A stretch of DNA of 64,000 bases from an uncultured Bacteroidaceae bacterium (GCA_934426255.1 CAKRYD010000013.1:1-64000); one strand, 5' to 3'. Counted from the stretch's first letter, positions 51,352 to 60,324 are shown. Notes: generated from the sequence alone by a model not told the origin. Numbers and translations: made by a program.

Positions 51352-52587
51352 TCAAGCGGCATGGTGCCTGCCCGAACGCAAAGAGTAGATACCCAGCAGA
51401 GCCATTACCAGCAGCAAGGCCATACCCGTCACGAGGGTGAAGCTGTAGGATGTGTGGAGTTCGAGAAATCCCCATGCACCTGCCGAAATGGCACCCCCGG
51501 CAGCCAGTGCCATGGATATGCGCGAATAGATTTCGGCATAGTGCTGGCCGCCGAACACGGTGCGCACCAGAATGGGGGTCTGTACGGTGGTGCCGGCATA
51601 TTCCCACCCGAAAAGGAAGGCTCCGAGGATGACGGTCACGAGTCCGGTTTGGCCGATGAGCAACAGCAGCAGTCCCAGAAAGCCGCCCGAGGTGGTTGCT
51701 ATGATGCCCCACGTGTTGCTATGGTCGTTGATGTGGCCCAGTGCTATTTTGCCCACGGTTACACCGGCCATTACCGACGAAGCGGCCAGCGAGGCTTCCA
51801 TGGGTGTGAAGCCCAGACTGCAAACATATTTGGGTATGAAGAGGTTCAAGGTGGATATGGCCATGATGAGAAAGGCAAAGCAAAAGAGGGTGTAGAAGGC
51901 CGGCATTCTGATGGCCTGTGAGGCACTGATGCCTTGCGGGGTGACTGACTTTGCTTCTTGCGAGGCCTGTTGCTCCCATCCGTAGGGTTGCAGGTTCTTG
52001 TCCTCGGGACGGTTGCGCAGGAAAATGGCGAGCAGCGGTGTGACTATCAACAGGATGATGAGCCCGAATGTACAGTAGGCCGCTCTCCATCCGTGATGTA
52101 CGATGATCCAGCTGCCGAGGGGGTTGAAGACGATGCCGCCGATTCCCGATGCCGCGCTGCACACTCCGATGAAGAAGCCTACGCGCCGGCTGAACCAACG
52201 GTGTATCATGGTGGGGAAGCTCAGGTACATCAGAAACGACATGGACACACCCAACAGGGCTCCGGCTGCCCAAAACAAGGCTACGTGGCGGAAGGTTGAC
52301 ATGGCCACTAAGGTGAGTCCTGCCAGGGCTGCACTACAGGTGAGCAGCCAATGTGCGCTGAAGCGTTCCATCATTTTGCCGGCAACCGAAAGCATGAGTG
52401 ACGCGGCCAGGAAGTTGAACGACATATACAGGCCGAAGCTGGCTGTCTCAACGTGCAGGTCGGTGCTTACGGGACCGTAGAAGATTCCGGCACAACTCAT
52501 AACGAGGCCCACCACAATACCCATGATGAGGCAGCAGCAGGCAACTATGATGTAGCCGTAGTGCATTCGTTGGCAGGCTTTTTTCAT
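51352..52587 (-). CDS. MFS transporter (oxalate/formate antiporter-like)
   Basis: From the ATG at 52587 the protein has 411 residues and 12 transmembrane helices in two halves, with a loop near residue 200 (NRPEDKNLQPYGWEQQ). It shows RMHYGYIIVACCCLIMGIVVG, FPTMIHRWFSRRVGFFIGVCSAASGIGGIVFNPLGSWII and a second-half SSVMAGVTVGKIALGHINDHSN. The pattern fits the OFA (oxalate/formate antiporter-like) branch; the substrate is unknown. Longer upstream codons overlap the TPR gene. It ends 21 bases after convergent pabC. Confidence 0.85.
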   Translation of the reverse strand: MKKACQRMHYGYIIVACCCLIMGIVVGLVMSCAGIFYGPVSTDLHVETASFGLYMSFNFLAASLMLSVAGKMMERFSAHWLLTCSAALAGLTLVAMSTFRHVALFWAAGALLGVSMSFLMYLSFPTMIHRWFSRRVGFFIGVCSAASGIGGIVFNPLGSWIIVHHGWRAAYCTFGLIILLIVTPLLAIFLRNRPEDKNLQPYGWEQQASQEAKSVTPQGISASQAIRMPAFYTLFCFAFLIMAISTLNLFIPKYVCSLGFTPMEASLAASSVMAGVTVGKIALGHINDHSNTWGIIATTSGGFLGLLLLLIGQTGLVTVILGAFLFGWEYAGTTVQTPILVRTVFGGQHYAEIYSRISMALAAGGAISAGAWGFLELHTSYSFTLVTGMALLLVMALLGIYSLRSGRHHAA

Positions 52588-52606
52588 GGTCAAAGGCTGT
52601 ATAGTC

Positions 52607-53614
52607 TTAGAAGTTGAATGGGTTTTGTGCACGATAGCGTGCGTTCATTTCACTCTGCAGGGTGTTGTATTCTCCGTTGATGTGCTTTGCCTCTTCGGGT
52701 GCAAGCTCCAGGGCTTTTTTCAGGTCGTCGGCTGCACCGGCTTCGTCGTGCAGCTTGAGGCGCAGTCCGCCTCTGGCTTTATAGGCCTGTGCAAAGTCGG
52801 GCTGCAGCTCTATGGCATCATTGTATAGAGACAGAGCCTTGTCGTTGTGGCCGGTGGCTGCCAGCAGGTCTCCTGTTTTGAGGATAGCTTCCTGATGGAA
52901 GGGGTCCATGGCATTCACCTCTTCATAACTTTGTATGGCTTTGTCGGTGAGCCCCATTGCTTTCAGAATGTCGCCTTGCAGCAAGAGTGATTCTTCGTCT
53001 TTCCCGTCTTTCATGCCGATGACGGTTTCAATGTCTTTCAGGGCTTCGCTGTATTGCTGCATTCTGTAGAGGGTTTTGGCGCGCAGCAGGTAGGGCTGCT
53101 TCAAGTCGGGATGGTCCTTGCTGAGTTGCGTCAGAAAGGCCACGGCAGCAATGTCATTGCCTTTACCATAGGCAGCCTGAGCCTGGAAATACAGTGCGTT
53201 GGGATTGTCGGGCTCTTGCCGTTGCAGTTCCGAGGCATCGGTTTCCATCCTGTCCCAATCGCTGCATTGGTCGGCAGCCTGCATGGCTGCAATGCGCAGC
53301 TTGGTTTCGTGCGGGTGCTTCTGAAGGAGAGCTTCGAGGATGGGCAGAGCCTTTTCACCGCACCGGCTCTGGATATAGAGCTCGGCCAGCAGGCCTTTAA
53401 TGCCGTCATCGTCCTTGCGCTGAAGGGCAGCCTCGAAGCATCGTTCCGCATAGTTGGCCTCACCTATGCGCATGGCACGTATGCCGTCGTCGCGCAATGT
53501 CTCGAATTCGGCTTCCCTGTCATTAGACTCTTCAGACGTTTCCGGCTGATTGTCAGATATGTGATGTTCCGGTATAGTTGTACGGCCCTTGAATATTTTA
53601 TTGAAAAATCCCAT
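52607..53614 (-). CDS. Tetratricopeptide repeat protein
   Basis: From the ATG at 53614 (MGFFNKIFKGRTTI) the protein has 335 residues. After a short disordered acidic region (~15-40), eight or nine TPR helical pairs follow, such as AMRIGEANYAERCFEAALQRKDD, PNALYFQAQAAYGKGNDIAAVAFLTQL and AYKARGGLRLKLHDEAGAADDLKKALEL. No signal peptide remains, so it is cytoplasmic. It probably acts as a protein-interaction scaffold. It overlaps no other start once the MFS gene is trimmed; the gap between them is 19 bases. Confidence 0.85.
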   Translation of the reverse strand: MGFFNKIFKGRTTIPEHHISDNQPETSEESNDREAEFETLRDDGIRAMRIGEANYAERCFEAALQRKDDDGIKGLLAELYIQSRCGEKALPILEALLQKHPHETKLRIAAMQAADQCSDWDRMETDASELQRQEPDNPNALYFQAQAAYGKGNDIAAVAFLTQLSKDHPDLKQPYLLRAKTLYRMQQYSEALKDIETVIGMKDGKDEESLLLQGDILKAMGLTDKAIQSYEEVNAMDPFHQEAILKTGDLLAATGHNDKALSLYNDAIELQPDFAQAYKARGGLRLKLHDEAGAADDLKKALELAPEEAKHINGEYNTLQSEMNARYRAQNPFNF

Positions 53615-53655
53615 TGCAGATGATTGTTTTTGTGAATGATGAAAGTAGTAACATG

Positions 53656-53663
53656 CAAATATA
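53656..53663 (-). promoter_or_regulatory. -7 box for the TPR protein gene
   Basis: On the minus strand TATATTTG fits TAnnTTTG, with a transcript start near 53649 and a leader of about 35 bases. This rules out the longer in-frame start at 53674. Confidence 0.6.
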
Positions 53664-53848
53664 CGTATTTTCATTCATAGGAACGGTGTAAAGAGGTATA
53701 TTCCTTGTGAATAGGCCTTGATTGGTCTCGTGCCGCGAGTGTGCTGCCTGAAATGCTGCACCTGCATCATCCGAGAATGCAGTGGGTGGAACATGAGCTC
53801 CCCCTGAGCGAACATTGAAAAGGCAATACCACAGACCTCTGCTTCAGG

Positions 53849-54096
53849 TCTGTACACATCGCAGGTTGCGATCTGTACATATCGCAGGTTACGGTCTGTA
53901 CATATCGCAACCTACGGTCTGTACACATCGCATGCACGATCTGTACACATCACAGGTCACGATCTGTACATATCGCAGGTTACGGTCTGTACACATCGCA
54001 CGCACGATCTGTACATATCGCAGGTTACGGTCTGTACACATCGCACGCACGATCTGTACACATCGCACGCTCAAGCTGTACACATCGCAAGGGTAC
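53849..54096 (-). repeat. Tandem array 2 of 22/23-bp GTAC-centred dyad repeats
   Basis: Eleven units lie head to tail, starting at 53849, 53872, 53895, 53918, 53940, 53963, 53986, 54008, 54031, 54053 and 54075. On the plus strand the core is TCTGTACAYATCGCA, the exact reverse complement of the array 1 core. Units are 23 bp (GGTTACGG-type tail) or 22 bp (CGCACGA-type tail). The array lies between the terminator of the FAS1 gene and the promoter of the TPR gene, so it is probably outside both transcripts. There are no spacers and no nearby cas genes. Confidence 0.95.
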
Positions 54097-54182
54097 TTCT
54101 GTGATGCCTCTTTTCTGTTTTTCAATGATATGGGGCTGCATTCCTTAGCCACGTGCTGTCATGTGCTTTTTGACGGGATACA

Positions 54183-54212
54183 AAAAAAGCAACTCCCTTG
54201 CGGAAGTTGCTT
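54183..54212 (-). terminator. Terminator of the FAS1 lipoprotein gene
   Basis: On the minus strand AGCAACT (54205-54211) pairs with AGTTGCT (54188-54194), with extra pairs in the loop, followed by T7. It is 23 bases after the stop codon and separates the gene from repeat array 2. Confidence 0.9.
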
Positions 54213-54234
54213 AATATGTTCTTCAGTTCTTAGA

Positions 54235-56289
54235 TTACCACTTGTCTTCGCCCTCGGCACTGTTGTATACTTGCTTGGGACACCATTCGATGAGGTCCAG
54301 AAGGAAGCATGCGTTTGTGTTTTCCAAAAGCGACTTCATACGGATGTAGAGAACATCGGTTGGCTTGACGTTGCCTGTCCATACTATTTTGCGCAGACGC
54401 ACGTTAGCACGGTAGCTGGTTGTGTTGCGGCAATCTTCGGTAACGGCTGCTCCACCTTTTGCCACACCGTCGTGCTTGGGCGGCTTCATATATCCTCTAT
54501 TTCGCATGTCTTTGTCATTCTGCTCGTTGTGCTCCTCGTCTTTGGTGTCGGCTTCATATCCGATAACCGGACCGGCCGGGTCTACGCGAAGGTCGACAGG
54601 CAGACCTACAGGCATCAGGTTGGCTTTGTTGGCTCCGAAATAGAACTGTGCCATACCGAAACCTGTGTTGCATGGAGCACTTACACGAAGCTCATAGGTA
54701 CCTTCGTTTGGAACAGGCGGCAGACGGAATGTCAAATCGTATTGTCCGCGGATGTTCATCTCGTCAGCCTGATAGTTGCTCTGGCTGGCTCCGGCCTGAT
54801 AGGGCAGGTAGACGCAGCGGCTTTCATTGGAGAACTCCAGACGCTCGAAGTATCCGTTGGGGAACGGGAACTGGCCGCTGCTCGATATACCGCGGTAACC
54901 GTTGGTGATGAGCTCTGACAGAAGTGATGAAGTATCCCAACGCAGACGCTCGTTCAATACTATACCCGGAACATAATCGCTGTATACCAGCACTGAATCG
55001 ATGGGATAGTAGAACCCGTTGATGGAGTTGGTGAGGTTGGAACCGTTGGTGCTCTTTATCAATGTTCCCGGTATGGTGACATCCAGCTCGTTATAGTTGT
55101 CCAAGTCATAGGTAGACTTTCTGTTGATGCGTTTGCCTTCTGTGGTCTTTCCTTCTGTGAGCTTCAGGAGCCATCTGTTCTTGCCCATGGTTTCATAATA
55201 TTCATAGCAGTTGATGGACAATTGGTCGGGAATGGCGTAGGCATAGCCCATTTCAACGTGATGGAACACCAGTTTGTCCCATGGAATACGTGTGCTTATC
55301 AGGTGATATGCCACGAATCTGTTGATGGCATTATCCTGACTTTTCAGGTCACTGCTTGTTGCATCGGGGTAGGCCTGCTGGCATTTGGCCGTGATGGCCT
55401 GCATGATTTCGTCTGTGTTCTGGAGGATGCCGTTTTCCGTAACAGGCATAGGGATACCCCATTGTTCGTGGAAGATGCTGTCGGTCTCTACAAATGCCGT
55501 GTATCCATAATAGCGATGTTCGGGGTTTTTGATGCTGGGGTTGCCGTTCAGGTCGCGGCCCCATTCTTCGTGATTCAGTTCATAGTCTTCGTCACGCACT
55601 TTCTTCATGGAGTCGGCCCAGCCGGTGCGCTTGAGAAGTTCATTGAAGATATACAGGTTGTTGGCCTCTTGTATGAGTGAAGGCAGCGTTGCACGCGACA
55701 GCTGAAGCACGGCATCGATGCCATGGATGTAGCCGTTGGTCACTTCGATGTCGCCCTGTACGATGCGCGAGCGTGTGTTGACTTTGGTCACCAGTTTGCC
55801 GTTTGCCGTTGTATCAAACTCAATGGTGATATAGCGGTCGTCCATATTGGTCTTTTCTAATGCTCCTTCAAAGAAGTCGGTCGTTTGGTAGGCTTCGTCG
55901 TTTTCGCAGTCAATGATGGAGTTGCGTGCTATATAGTCGGCTACTGAGTCCGTGATTTGTGTGATGTCGAAGTTGGGAGTTTCATAAATGGAGTCCAGAT
56001 AGTGCTGGATGGCGTCATTGGTAGGTGCGAACACGGTGAAGTTGCCGCGAGCTGACAATAACTGGGAGAGCTCTGAATCTGACTTCTTACTGAGCTTTAC
56101 ACGTGAAAGGATGTACGCAAAATTTGTGTAATCCGGGTTGTCCTGACAAAAGGAGTAAGCGGTTTCACCCGTAAATGTGTACATGTCGGAATCGTCTACT
56201 TGATCCGCGCAGGAAGAGAAACCAATAACGGCTAATAGAAACACGTAAATTAAATGTTTCCTACTCATTAAATGGATAAATCTTTTCAT
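54235..56289 (-). CDS. Fasciclin (FAS1) domain lipoprotein
   Basis: From the ATG at 56289 the protein has 684 residues with a lipobox GFSSC (Cys at residue 27). The first FAS1 domain (~50-205) has SQLLSARGNFTVFAPTNDAIQHYL and ITNGYIHGIDAVLQL-like ends (VTNGYIHGIDAVLQLS). A second, decayed FAS1 domain seems to follow (~215-400). The C-terminal ~270 residues are a beta-rich extension of unknown type. FAS1 lipoproteins often occur near SusC/SusD genes and serve adhesion or glycan binding; here the gene stands alone. A start at 56268 is also possible. Confidence 0.85.
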   Translation of the reverse strand: MKRFIHLMSRKHLIYVFLLAVIGFSSCADQVDDSDMYTFTGETAYSFCQDNPDYTNFAYILSRVKLSKKSDSELSQLLSARGNFTVFAPTNDAIQHYLDSIYETPNFDITQITDSVADYIARNSIIDCENDEAYQTTDFFEGALEKTNMDDRYITIEFDTTANGKLVTKVNTRSRIVQGDIEVTNGYIHGIDAVLQLSRATLPSLIQEANNLYIFNELLKRTGWADSMKKVRDEDYELNHEEWGRDLNGNPSIKNPEHRYYGYTAFVETDSIFHEQWGIPMPVTENGILQNTDEIMQAITAKCQQAYPDATSSDLKSQDNAINRFVAYHLISTRIPWDKLVFHHVEMGYAYAIPDQLSINCYEYYETMGKNRWLLKLTEGKTTEGKRINRKSTYDLDNYNELDVTIPGTLIKSTNGSNLTNSINGFYYPIDSVLVYSDYVPGIVLNERLRWDTSSLLSELITNGYRGISSSGQFPFPNGYFERLEFSNESRCVYLPYQAGASQSNYQADEMNIRGQYDLTFRLPPVPNEGTYELRVSAPCNTGFGMAQFYFGANKANLMPVGLPVDLRVDPAGPVIGYEADTKDEEHNEQNDKDMRNRGYMKPPKHDGVAKGGAAVTEDCRNTTSYRANVRLRKIVWTGNVKPTDVLYIRMKSLLENTNACFLLDLIEWCPKQVYNSAEGEDKW

Positions 56290-56466
56290 GAGAGTATTAA
56301 TTATGAACATTAGAATCTGAACTTATTTGTTTGTCATGTGTGAGAACAAAACATTAGAACGATATGTTTTACCTATATCCCCGAAATATTTCGCCACAAA
56401 ATTATGAATTTCTTCAATACCAAAAGGTATTTTGCAGCTGTTTTTTGCTGAAAAATGAAAATAGTT

Positions 56467-56528
56467 GGCGTTTATAACGCCGCAAATGGCAAAAGACGTT
56501 GCCTGGGAGCGTGTCTTTTGCCATTTGC
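56467..56528 (-). terminator. Two back-to-back hairpins after ackA
   Basis: A perfect 16-bp inverted repeat (GCAAATGGCAAAAGAC at 56482-56497, complement at 56513-56528) is directly followed by a small hairpin GGCGTT-TAT-AACGCC (56467-56481). It lies 23 bases after the ackA stop. Neither hairpin has a strong T run on the minus strand, so end formation may differ from a simple terminator. The gap to the FAS1 gene (56290-56466) shows nothing else. Confidence 0.55.
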
Positions 56529-56551
56529 ATGAATCATTATTGCTGTCAGTG

Positions 56552-57760
56552 TCAGTGTTTTTGTCCGGCACTCTTTATAAGGTTCATGGTGTCGGTCGCC
56601 ACCATCAGTTCCTCGTCGGTGGGGATGAGACATATGGTGACTTTCGAGTCGGGTGTGGAAATGATGGCCTCTTCACCGCGCACGGCATCGTTTTTCTTCT
56701 CGTCGAGCTTTATGCCAAGCCATTCCAAGTCCTTGCAGACTCCCGAGCGAACACCGTATTGGTTCTCACCGACTCCGGCGGTAAACACAATGATGTCTAC
56801 ACCGTTCATGGCAGCAATATATGCACCGATATACTTTTTGATGCGATAGTTGTACATGTTCAGTGTGAGGATGGCGTGCTGGTCGCCGCTTTCGACTGCT
56901 GCTTCGAGCTCGCGCATGTCTGACGAAAGGCCTGAGAAGCCTGCCACTCCGCTTTCCTTATTTAATAGGTTGGATATGCCGTCAGCGTCAAGTCCGAGCT
57001 TTTTCTGTATATATGCCACGGCTCCGGCGTCGATGTCACCGCAGCGTGTGCCCATGATGAGGCCTTCCAGGGGGGTGAGTCCCATCGAGGTGTCTACGCA
57101 CTGGCCGTATTTGACGGCTGCAATGCTGGCTCCGTTGCCGATGTGGCAGGTGATGATTTTCTTGTCTTTGATGTCGCATCCCAGGAAGTCGCAGACACGC
57201 TGTGAAACATAGCGGTGGCTCGTGCCGTGGAATCCGTATTTGCGGATTTTGTATTTGGTATAGAGCTCATAAGGCAGCGCGTACATGTATGCGTAGTCGG
57301 GCAATGTCTGATGGAAGGCAGTGTCGAATACGCCTACTTGCGTCATATGTGGCATTAGTTCTGAAACGGCTTTCACACCCTTCAGATTGGCGGGGTTGTG
57401 GAGCGGTGCCAGTTCGCTGCATGCAACAAACTCTTTAAGGACACTATCCGTAAGTATGGTGCTTTGGTTAAACTTTTCGCCTCCATGTACCATACGATGG
57501 CCTACGGCATCTATCTCATCGAGAGACTTAAGCACGCCTTTCTCAGGGTCGGTGAGGCTTTTGAAAATCATCTCCAGTCCTTCATCGTGGGTAGGGATGT
57601 CGTTGAGAATCTTCTCTTCTGTCGGTTTCTTGATTTTCAGAAATGCTCCGGGCAATCCGATTTTCTCTATGCCTCCTGCTGCCATTACGGACTCATCGTC
57701 CATGTTATAAAGCTTGTATTTGATAGACGAACTACCACAATTCAAAACCAATACTTTCAT
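56552..57760 (-). CDS. ackA: Acetate kinase
   Basis: A 402-residue ASKHA-fold kinase that makes ATP and acetate from acetyl phosphate. Motifs are VLNCGSSSIKYKLYN at the start, FDTAFHQTLP, KYGFHGTSHRYVS, ITCHIGNGASIAAV, TRCGDIDAGAV and a C-terminal VFTAGVGENQ. It follows pta by 40 bases in the same direction, the standard acetate-forming pair in anaerobes. Confidence 0.97.
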   Translation of the reverse strand: MKVLVLNCGSSSIKYKLYNMDDESVMAAGGIEKIGLPGAFLKIKKPTEEKILNDIPTHDEGLEMIFKSLTDPEKGVLKSLDEIDAVGHRMVHGGEKFNQSTILTDSVLKEFVACSELAPLHNPANLKGVKAVSELMPHMTQVGVFDTAFHQTLPDYAYMYALPYELYTKYKIRKYGFHGTSHRYVSQRVCDFLGCDIKDKKIITCHIGNGASIAAVKYGQCVDTSMGLTPLEGLIMGTRCGDIDAGAVAYIQKKLGLDADGISNLLNKESGVAGFSGLSSDMRELEAAVESGDQHAILTLNMYNYRIKKYIGAYIAAMNGVDIIVFTAGVGENQYGVRSGVCKDLEWLGIKLDEKKNDAVRGEEAIISTPDSKVTICLIPTDEELMVATDTMNLIKSAGQKH

Positions 57761-57800
57761 ATATTATTCTTTTCAGTGTTGTATGTATGCGCTGTGTGGG

Positions 57801-58829
57801 TTAGTGTTCAATGCCGCGTTCCTTGAGCGAGATGGCTTGGTTGGAGGTGATGGCAATCATTTTGTAGACATCGTCTACCGAACATCCGCGACTCAGGTCG
57901 TTGACAGGACGTGCAATGCCTTGAAGTATGGGGCCGATGGCTTGTGCATGTCCCAGACGCTGGATGAGCTTGTAGGAAATGTTTCCCACTTCGAGGCAAG
58001 GCACGACAAGCACATTGGCATGACCGGCAACAGGCGAGTTGGGGGCTTTCAGCTGAGCTACCTCGGGAACAATGGCCGCGTCTGCCTGAAGCTCACCGTC
58101 TAATTGCAGTGAAGGTGCCAGTTCATGGGCGATGTTGGTGGCTTCAATGACCTTGTCGACCACTTCGTGTTTGGCCGAGCCTTTTGTCGAAAAGCTCAGG
58201 ATGGCAACACGGGGATTCTCAATGCGGGCTATGGTCTTGGCTGTGCGTGCCGTGCAGACGGCTATTTCTGCCAGCTGTTGTGCAGTGGGCACAGGGGTCA
58301 CTGCGATGTCTCCCATCACGAGAAGACCGTCCTCGCCGTATTCGGGAGCATGTGTCAACAGTATCATGGCACCCGATACGCAGGTGATTCCCGGCTCTGT
58401 CTTGATGATTTGCAGTGCCGGACGAAGCACGTTGGCCGTAGAGTTGCTCGCACCTGCCAGTTGACCGTCGGCCCGTCTCGTCTTGATGAGCATGCAGCCG
58501 AAGTAGAGCGGATTGCCGATTGTCTTACGTGCCTCATCGAGGGTCATGCCTTTCTTTTTTCTTATCTCTGCCAGCTTTTCTGCCAGTTCTTCATGCAGCT
58601 CCGACGGTTGTTGCGGATCTATGATCTGGGCTTGTTCGATGTATTTTAATTGTAGCTTTTGTGCAAGCTCTGTAATCTCGTTACGGTTTCCCAACAAAGT
58701 GATTTCTGCGATGCCATCTTGCAGGGCGCGGTTGGCAGCTTGAATGGTACGCGGCTCAGTACCCTCGGGCAGCACGATGCGCTGTTTATGTTGCTGGGCA
58801 CGTCTGATTAGTTCTTTGATAACGTCCAT
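57801..58829 (-). CDS. pta: Phosphate acetyltransferase
   Basis: A 342-residue short-type Pta. It begins MDVIKELIRRAQQHKQRIVLPEG; later come GCMLIKTRRADGQLAGA, TDAAIVPEVA-type LQADAAIVPEVAQLKAP and ANVLVVPCLEVGNISYKLIQRLG, all conserved. It converts acetyl-CoA and phosphate to acetyl phosphate for AckA. It lacks the N-terminal regulatory domain of the long E. coli enzyme. Confidence 0.96.
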   Translation of the reverse strand: MDVIKELIRRAQQHKQRIVLPEGTEPRTIQAANRALQDGIAEITLLGNRNEITELAQKLQLKYIEQAQIIDPQQPSELHEELAEKLAEIRKKKGMTLDEARKTIGNPLYFGCMLIKTRRADGQLAGASNSTANVLRPALQIIKTEPGITCVSGAMILLTHAPEYGEDGLLVMGDIAVTPVPTAQQLAEIAVCTARTAKTIARIENPRVAILSFSTKGSAKHEVVDKVIEATNIAHELAPSLQLDGELQADAAIVPEVAQLKAPNSPVAGHANVLVVPCLEVGNISYKLIQRLGHAQAIGPILQGIARPVNDLSRGCSVDDVYKMIAITSNQAISLKERGIEH

Positions 58830-58873
58830 CTTTGATTAATCTTTTGCTTTTGATTTGTTTTGTGTTGTAACTG

Positions 58874-58881
58874 CAAAAGTA
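58874..58881 (-). promoter_or_regulatory. -7 box for pta-ackA
   Basis: On the minus strand TACTTTTG fits TAnnTTTG, with a transcript start near 58867 and a leader of about 38 bases. It is divergent from the box at 58928. Confidence 0.6.
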
Positions 58882-58927
58882 CACAATTTTCTTCTGACTT
58901 GACTGAATGCGCGGCTTTTTCTTTTTG

Positions 58928-58935
58928 TACCTTTG
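58928..58935 (+). promoter_or_regulatory. -7 box for the DUF6621-deacetylase pair
   Basis: TACCTTTG fits TAnnTTTG, with a transcript start near 58942, about 22 bases before the ATG at 58964. Confidence 0.6.
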
Positions 58936-58963
58936 CACTTGGAATTCATAGCTTGTTTGGATC

Positions 58964-59539
58964 ATGGAAGATAATCATGAATGGCAGGAGAATGTGTTGC
59001 TGATCGACGCCGATTATGTCGACCGGCTTGTCTTTAATCTGTCGGTGCAGCTTGAAAGGATGCTGGGACGCCGCATTCCCAAACTCGACATTGCGCGCTG
59101 GATAGATTATCTGGTGCTTGATGGCGGCCTGCGACCCGGTGAAAACAAGACACAGGTCTTGTTTATTTATTCTAAGGAGAAGGCTTTGCTGAAGAATGCC
59201 GTCCCCTCGTCTTTGCCGGCCGATTTGGACGGCAAGAGCTTTCATGACAATCTCGGCGACTTCTTCTGTGCTTCATTTCCGGTCGAAGAAGAGATAGTCT
59301 CAAGGGACCGGCTTTATATGCAAAGCGTGGAAACGCTGCTGGCCGCATCAAAGGTCAGCAATCTGATGCTGGTGCCCGATATGGAAAGCTATGGGCATTT
59401 GCTGAAACCGGCTTTGTTGAAACAGCGCAAGGCACTCCTTTTTGTAACGGAGCCCGTTGCCGGCTTCCTGTGCCCGCAGGAAATACTGACCTATTCGTTG
59501 TTTGCCGCATTGGGCGTAAAGGGCGAAGAATTGTCATGA
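58964..59539 (+). CDS. DUF6621 family protein
   Basis: A 191-residue soluble protein with VLLIDADYVDRLVFNLSVQLERMLGRRIPKLDIARWIDYLVLDGGLRPG near the start, a pattern I associate with the Bacteroidetes DUF6621 family. The early L-I-D-A-D and the alternating strand/helix layout recall PIN/NYN-like folds, but no full set of acidic catalytic residues is evident. The function is unknown. Its TGA overlaps the ATG of the next gene (ATGA at 59536-59539). Confidence 0.65.
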   Translation: MEDNHEWQENVLLIDADYVDRLVFNLSVQLERMLGRRIPKLDIARWIDYLVLDGGLRPGENKTQVLFIYSKEKALLKNAVPSSLPADLDGKSFHDNLGDFFCASFPVEEEIVSRDRLYMQSVETLLAASKVSNLMLVPDMESYGHLLKPALLKQRKALLFVTEPVAGFLCPQEILTYSLFAALGVKGEELS

Positions 59540-60324
59540 ACATTTTCGCTAAACGGTGCCTGGAGGGACGCGCTTGGCTATACTTGTCATTGCTGATGTG
59601 CTGGTTGCCGTTTCAGCAGATTGTCGGTAAAGGCAATCTCTATAGTCATGGAGGCATCATCCGCGGCAATGATTCGCTCAAGCAAATCTGCCTTGTCTTT
59701 ACAGCCGCGGCCTGGGACGATGGCGCTTCCTATATAATACCCGTTCTCAAGGAAAAGCATGTGAGTGGAGGGTTCTTTTTTACGGGGCAGTTTTATGAAC
59801 GTTTTCCCGAAGTGGTCAGACACTTGCTCCGCGACGGCCATTATGTAGGCACTCACGGCTATGGCCATTTGCTTTATTGTGCATGGGAAAATCGTGACTC
59901 GTTATTGGTGACACAGCAAGACTTTGCTGACGACATGCACAAGGCTTACAGTCAGATGAAACAATTCGGCATCACAAAGACTGAGGCTCCTTATTTCATT
60001 CCCTCTTATGAGTACTATAACGATTCTATTTCGGTATGGGCAAAACGCCTGGGTTTGCAAGTGATTAACTTTACACCGGGCACAGGGACGAATGCCGATT
60101 ACACCATACCCTCGATGAAAAGTTATCGCAGCAGCAAGCAGCTTTATCGCGGCCTGATGGAATATGAAGAAAAGCATACGTTGAACGGACATTTCCTAAT
60201 GCTTCATTTCGGGACTCATCCTGAGCGCACGGACAAGTTCTATCGTCTTTTGCCGCAACTGATAGATGAGCTTCGCGCCCGTGGATACCGGTTTGTCAGT
60301 GTGCCCCAAATGGTGTTGCCTTGA
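59536..60324 (+). CDS. Polysaccharide deacetylase-like exported protein
   Basis: From the ATG at 59536 the protein has 262 residues with an N-terminal signal or anchor (AWLYLSLLMCWLPFQQIVG). The NodB-like barrel is present: LVFTAAAWDDGASYIIPVLKEKHVSGGFFFTGQF, YVGTHGYGHLLYCAWENRD, PYFIPSYEYYND, INFTPGTGTNADYT and FLMLHFGTHPERTDKFY. The classic TFDDG is replaced by FTAAAWDDG, and the metal HxxxH by HGYGH, as in a Bacteroidetes subgroup. It could deacetylate surface or wall glycans. Translation is coupled to DUF6621. Confidence 0.8.
   Translation: MNIFAKRCLEGRAWLYLSLLMCWLPFQQIVGKGNLYSHGGIIRGNDSLKQICLVFTAAAWDDGASYIIPVLKEKHVSGGFFFTGQFYERFPEVVRHLLRDGHYVGTHGYGHLLYCAWENRDSLLVTQQDFADDMHKAYSQMKQFGITKTEAPYFIPSYEYYNDSISVWAKRLGLQVINFTPGTGTNADYTIPSMKSYRSSKQLYRGLMEYEEKHTLNGHFLMLHFGTHPERTDKFYRLLPQLIDELRARGYRFVSVPQMVLP

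Noticed and set aside
53849..54096. CRISPR array
   Set aside because: Units are contiguous with no unique spacers and no cas genes are present; the same holds for 3258-3460.
53815..54918. A 367-codon plus-strand frame and an 87-codon minus-strand frame through repeat array 2
   Set aside because: The first half is translated repeat, and the rest of the long frame is antisense to the FAS1 lipoprotein gene.
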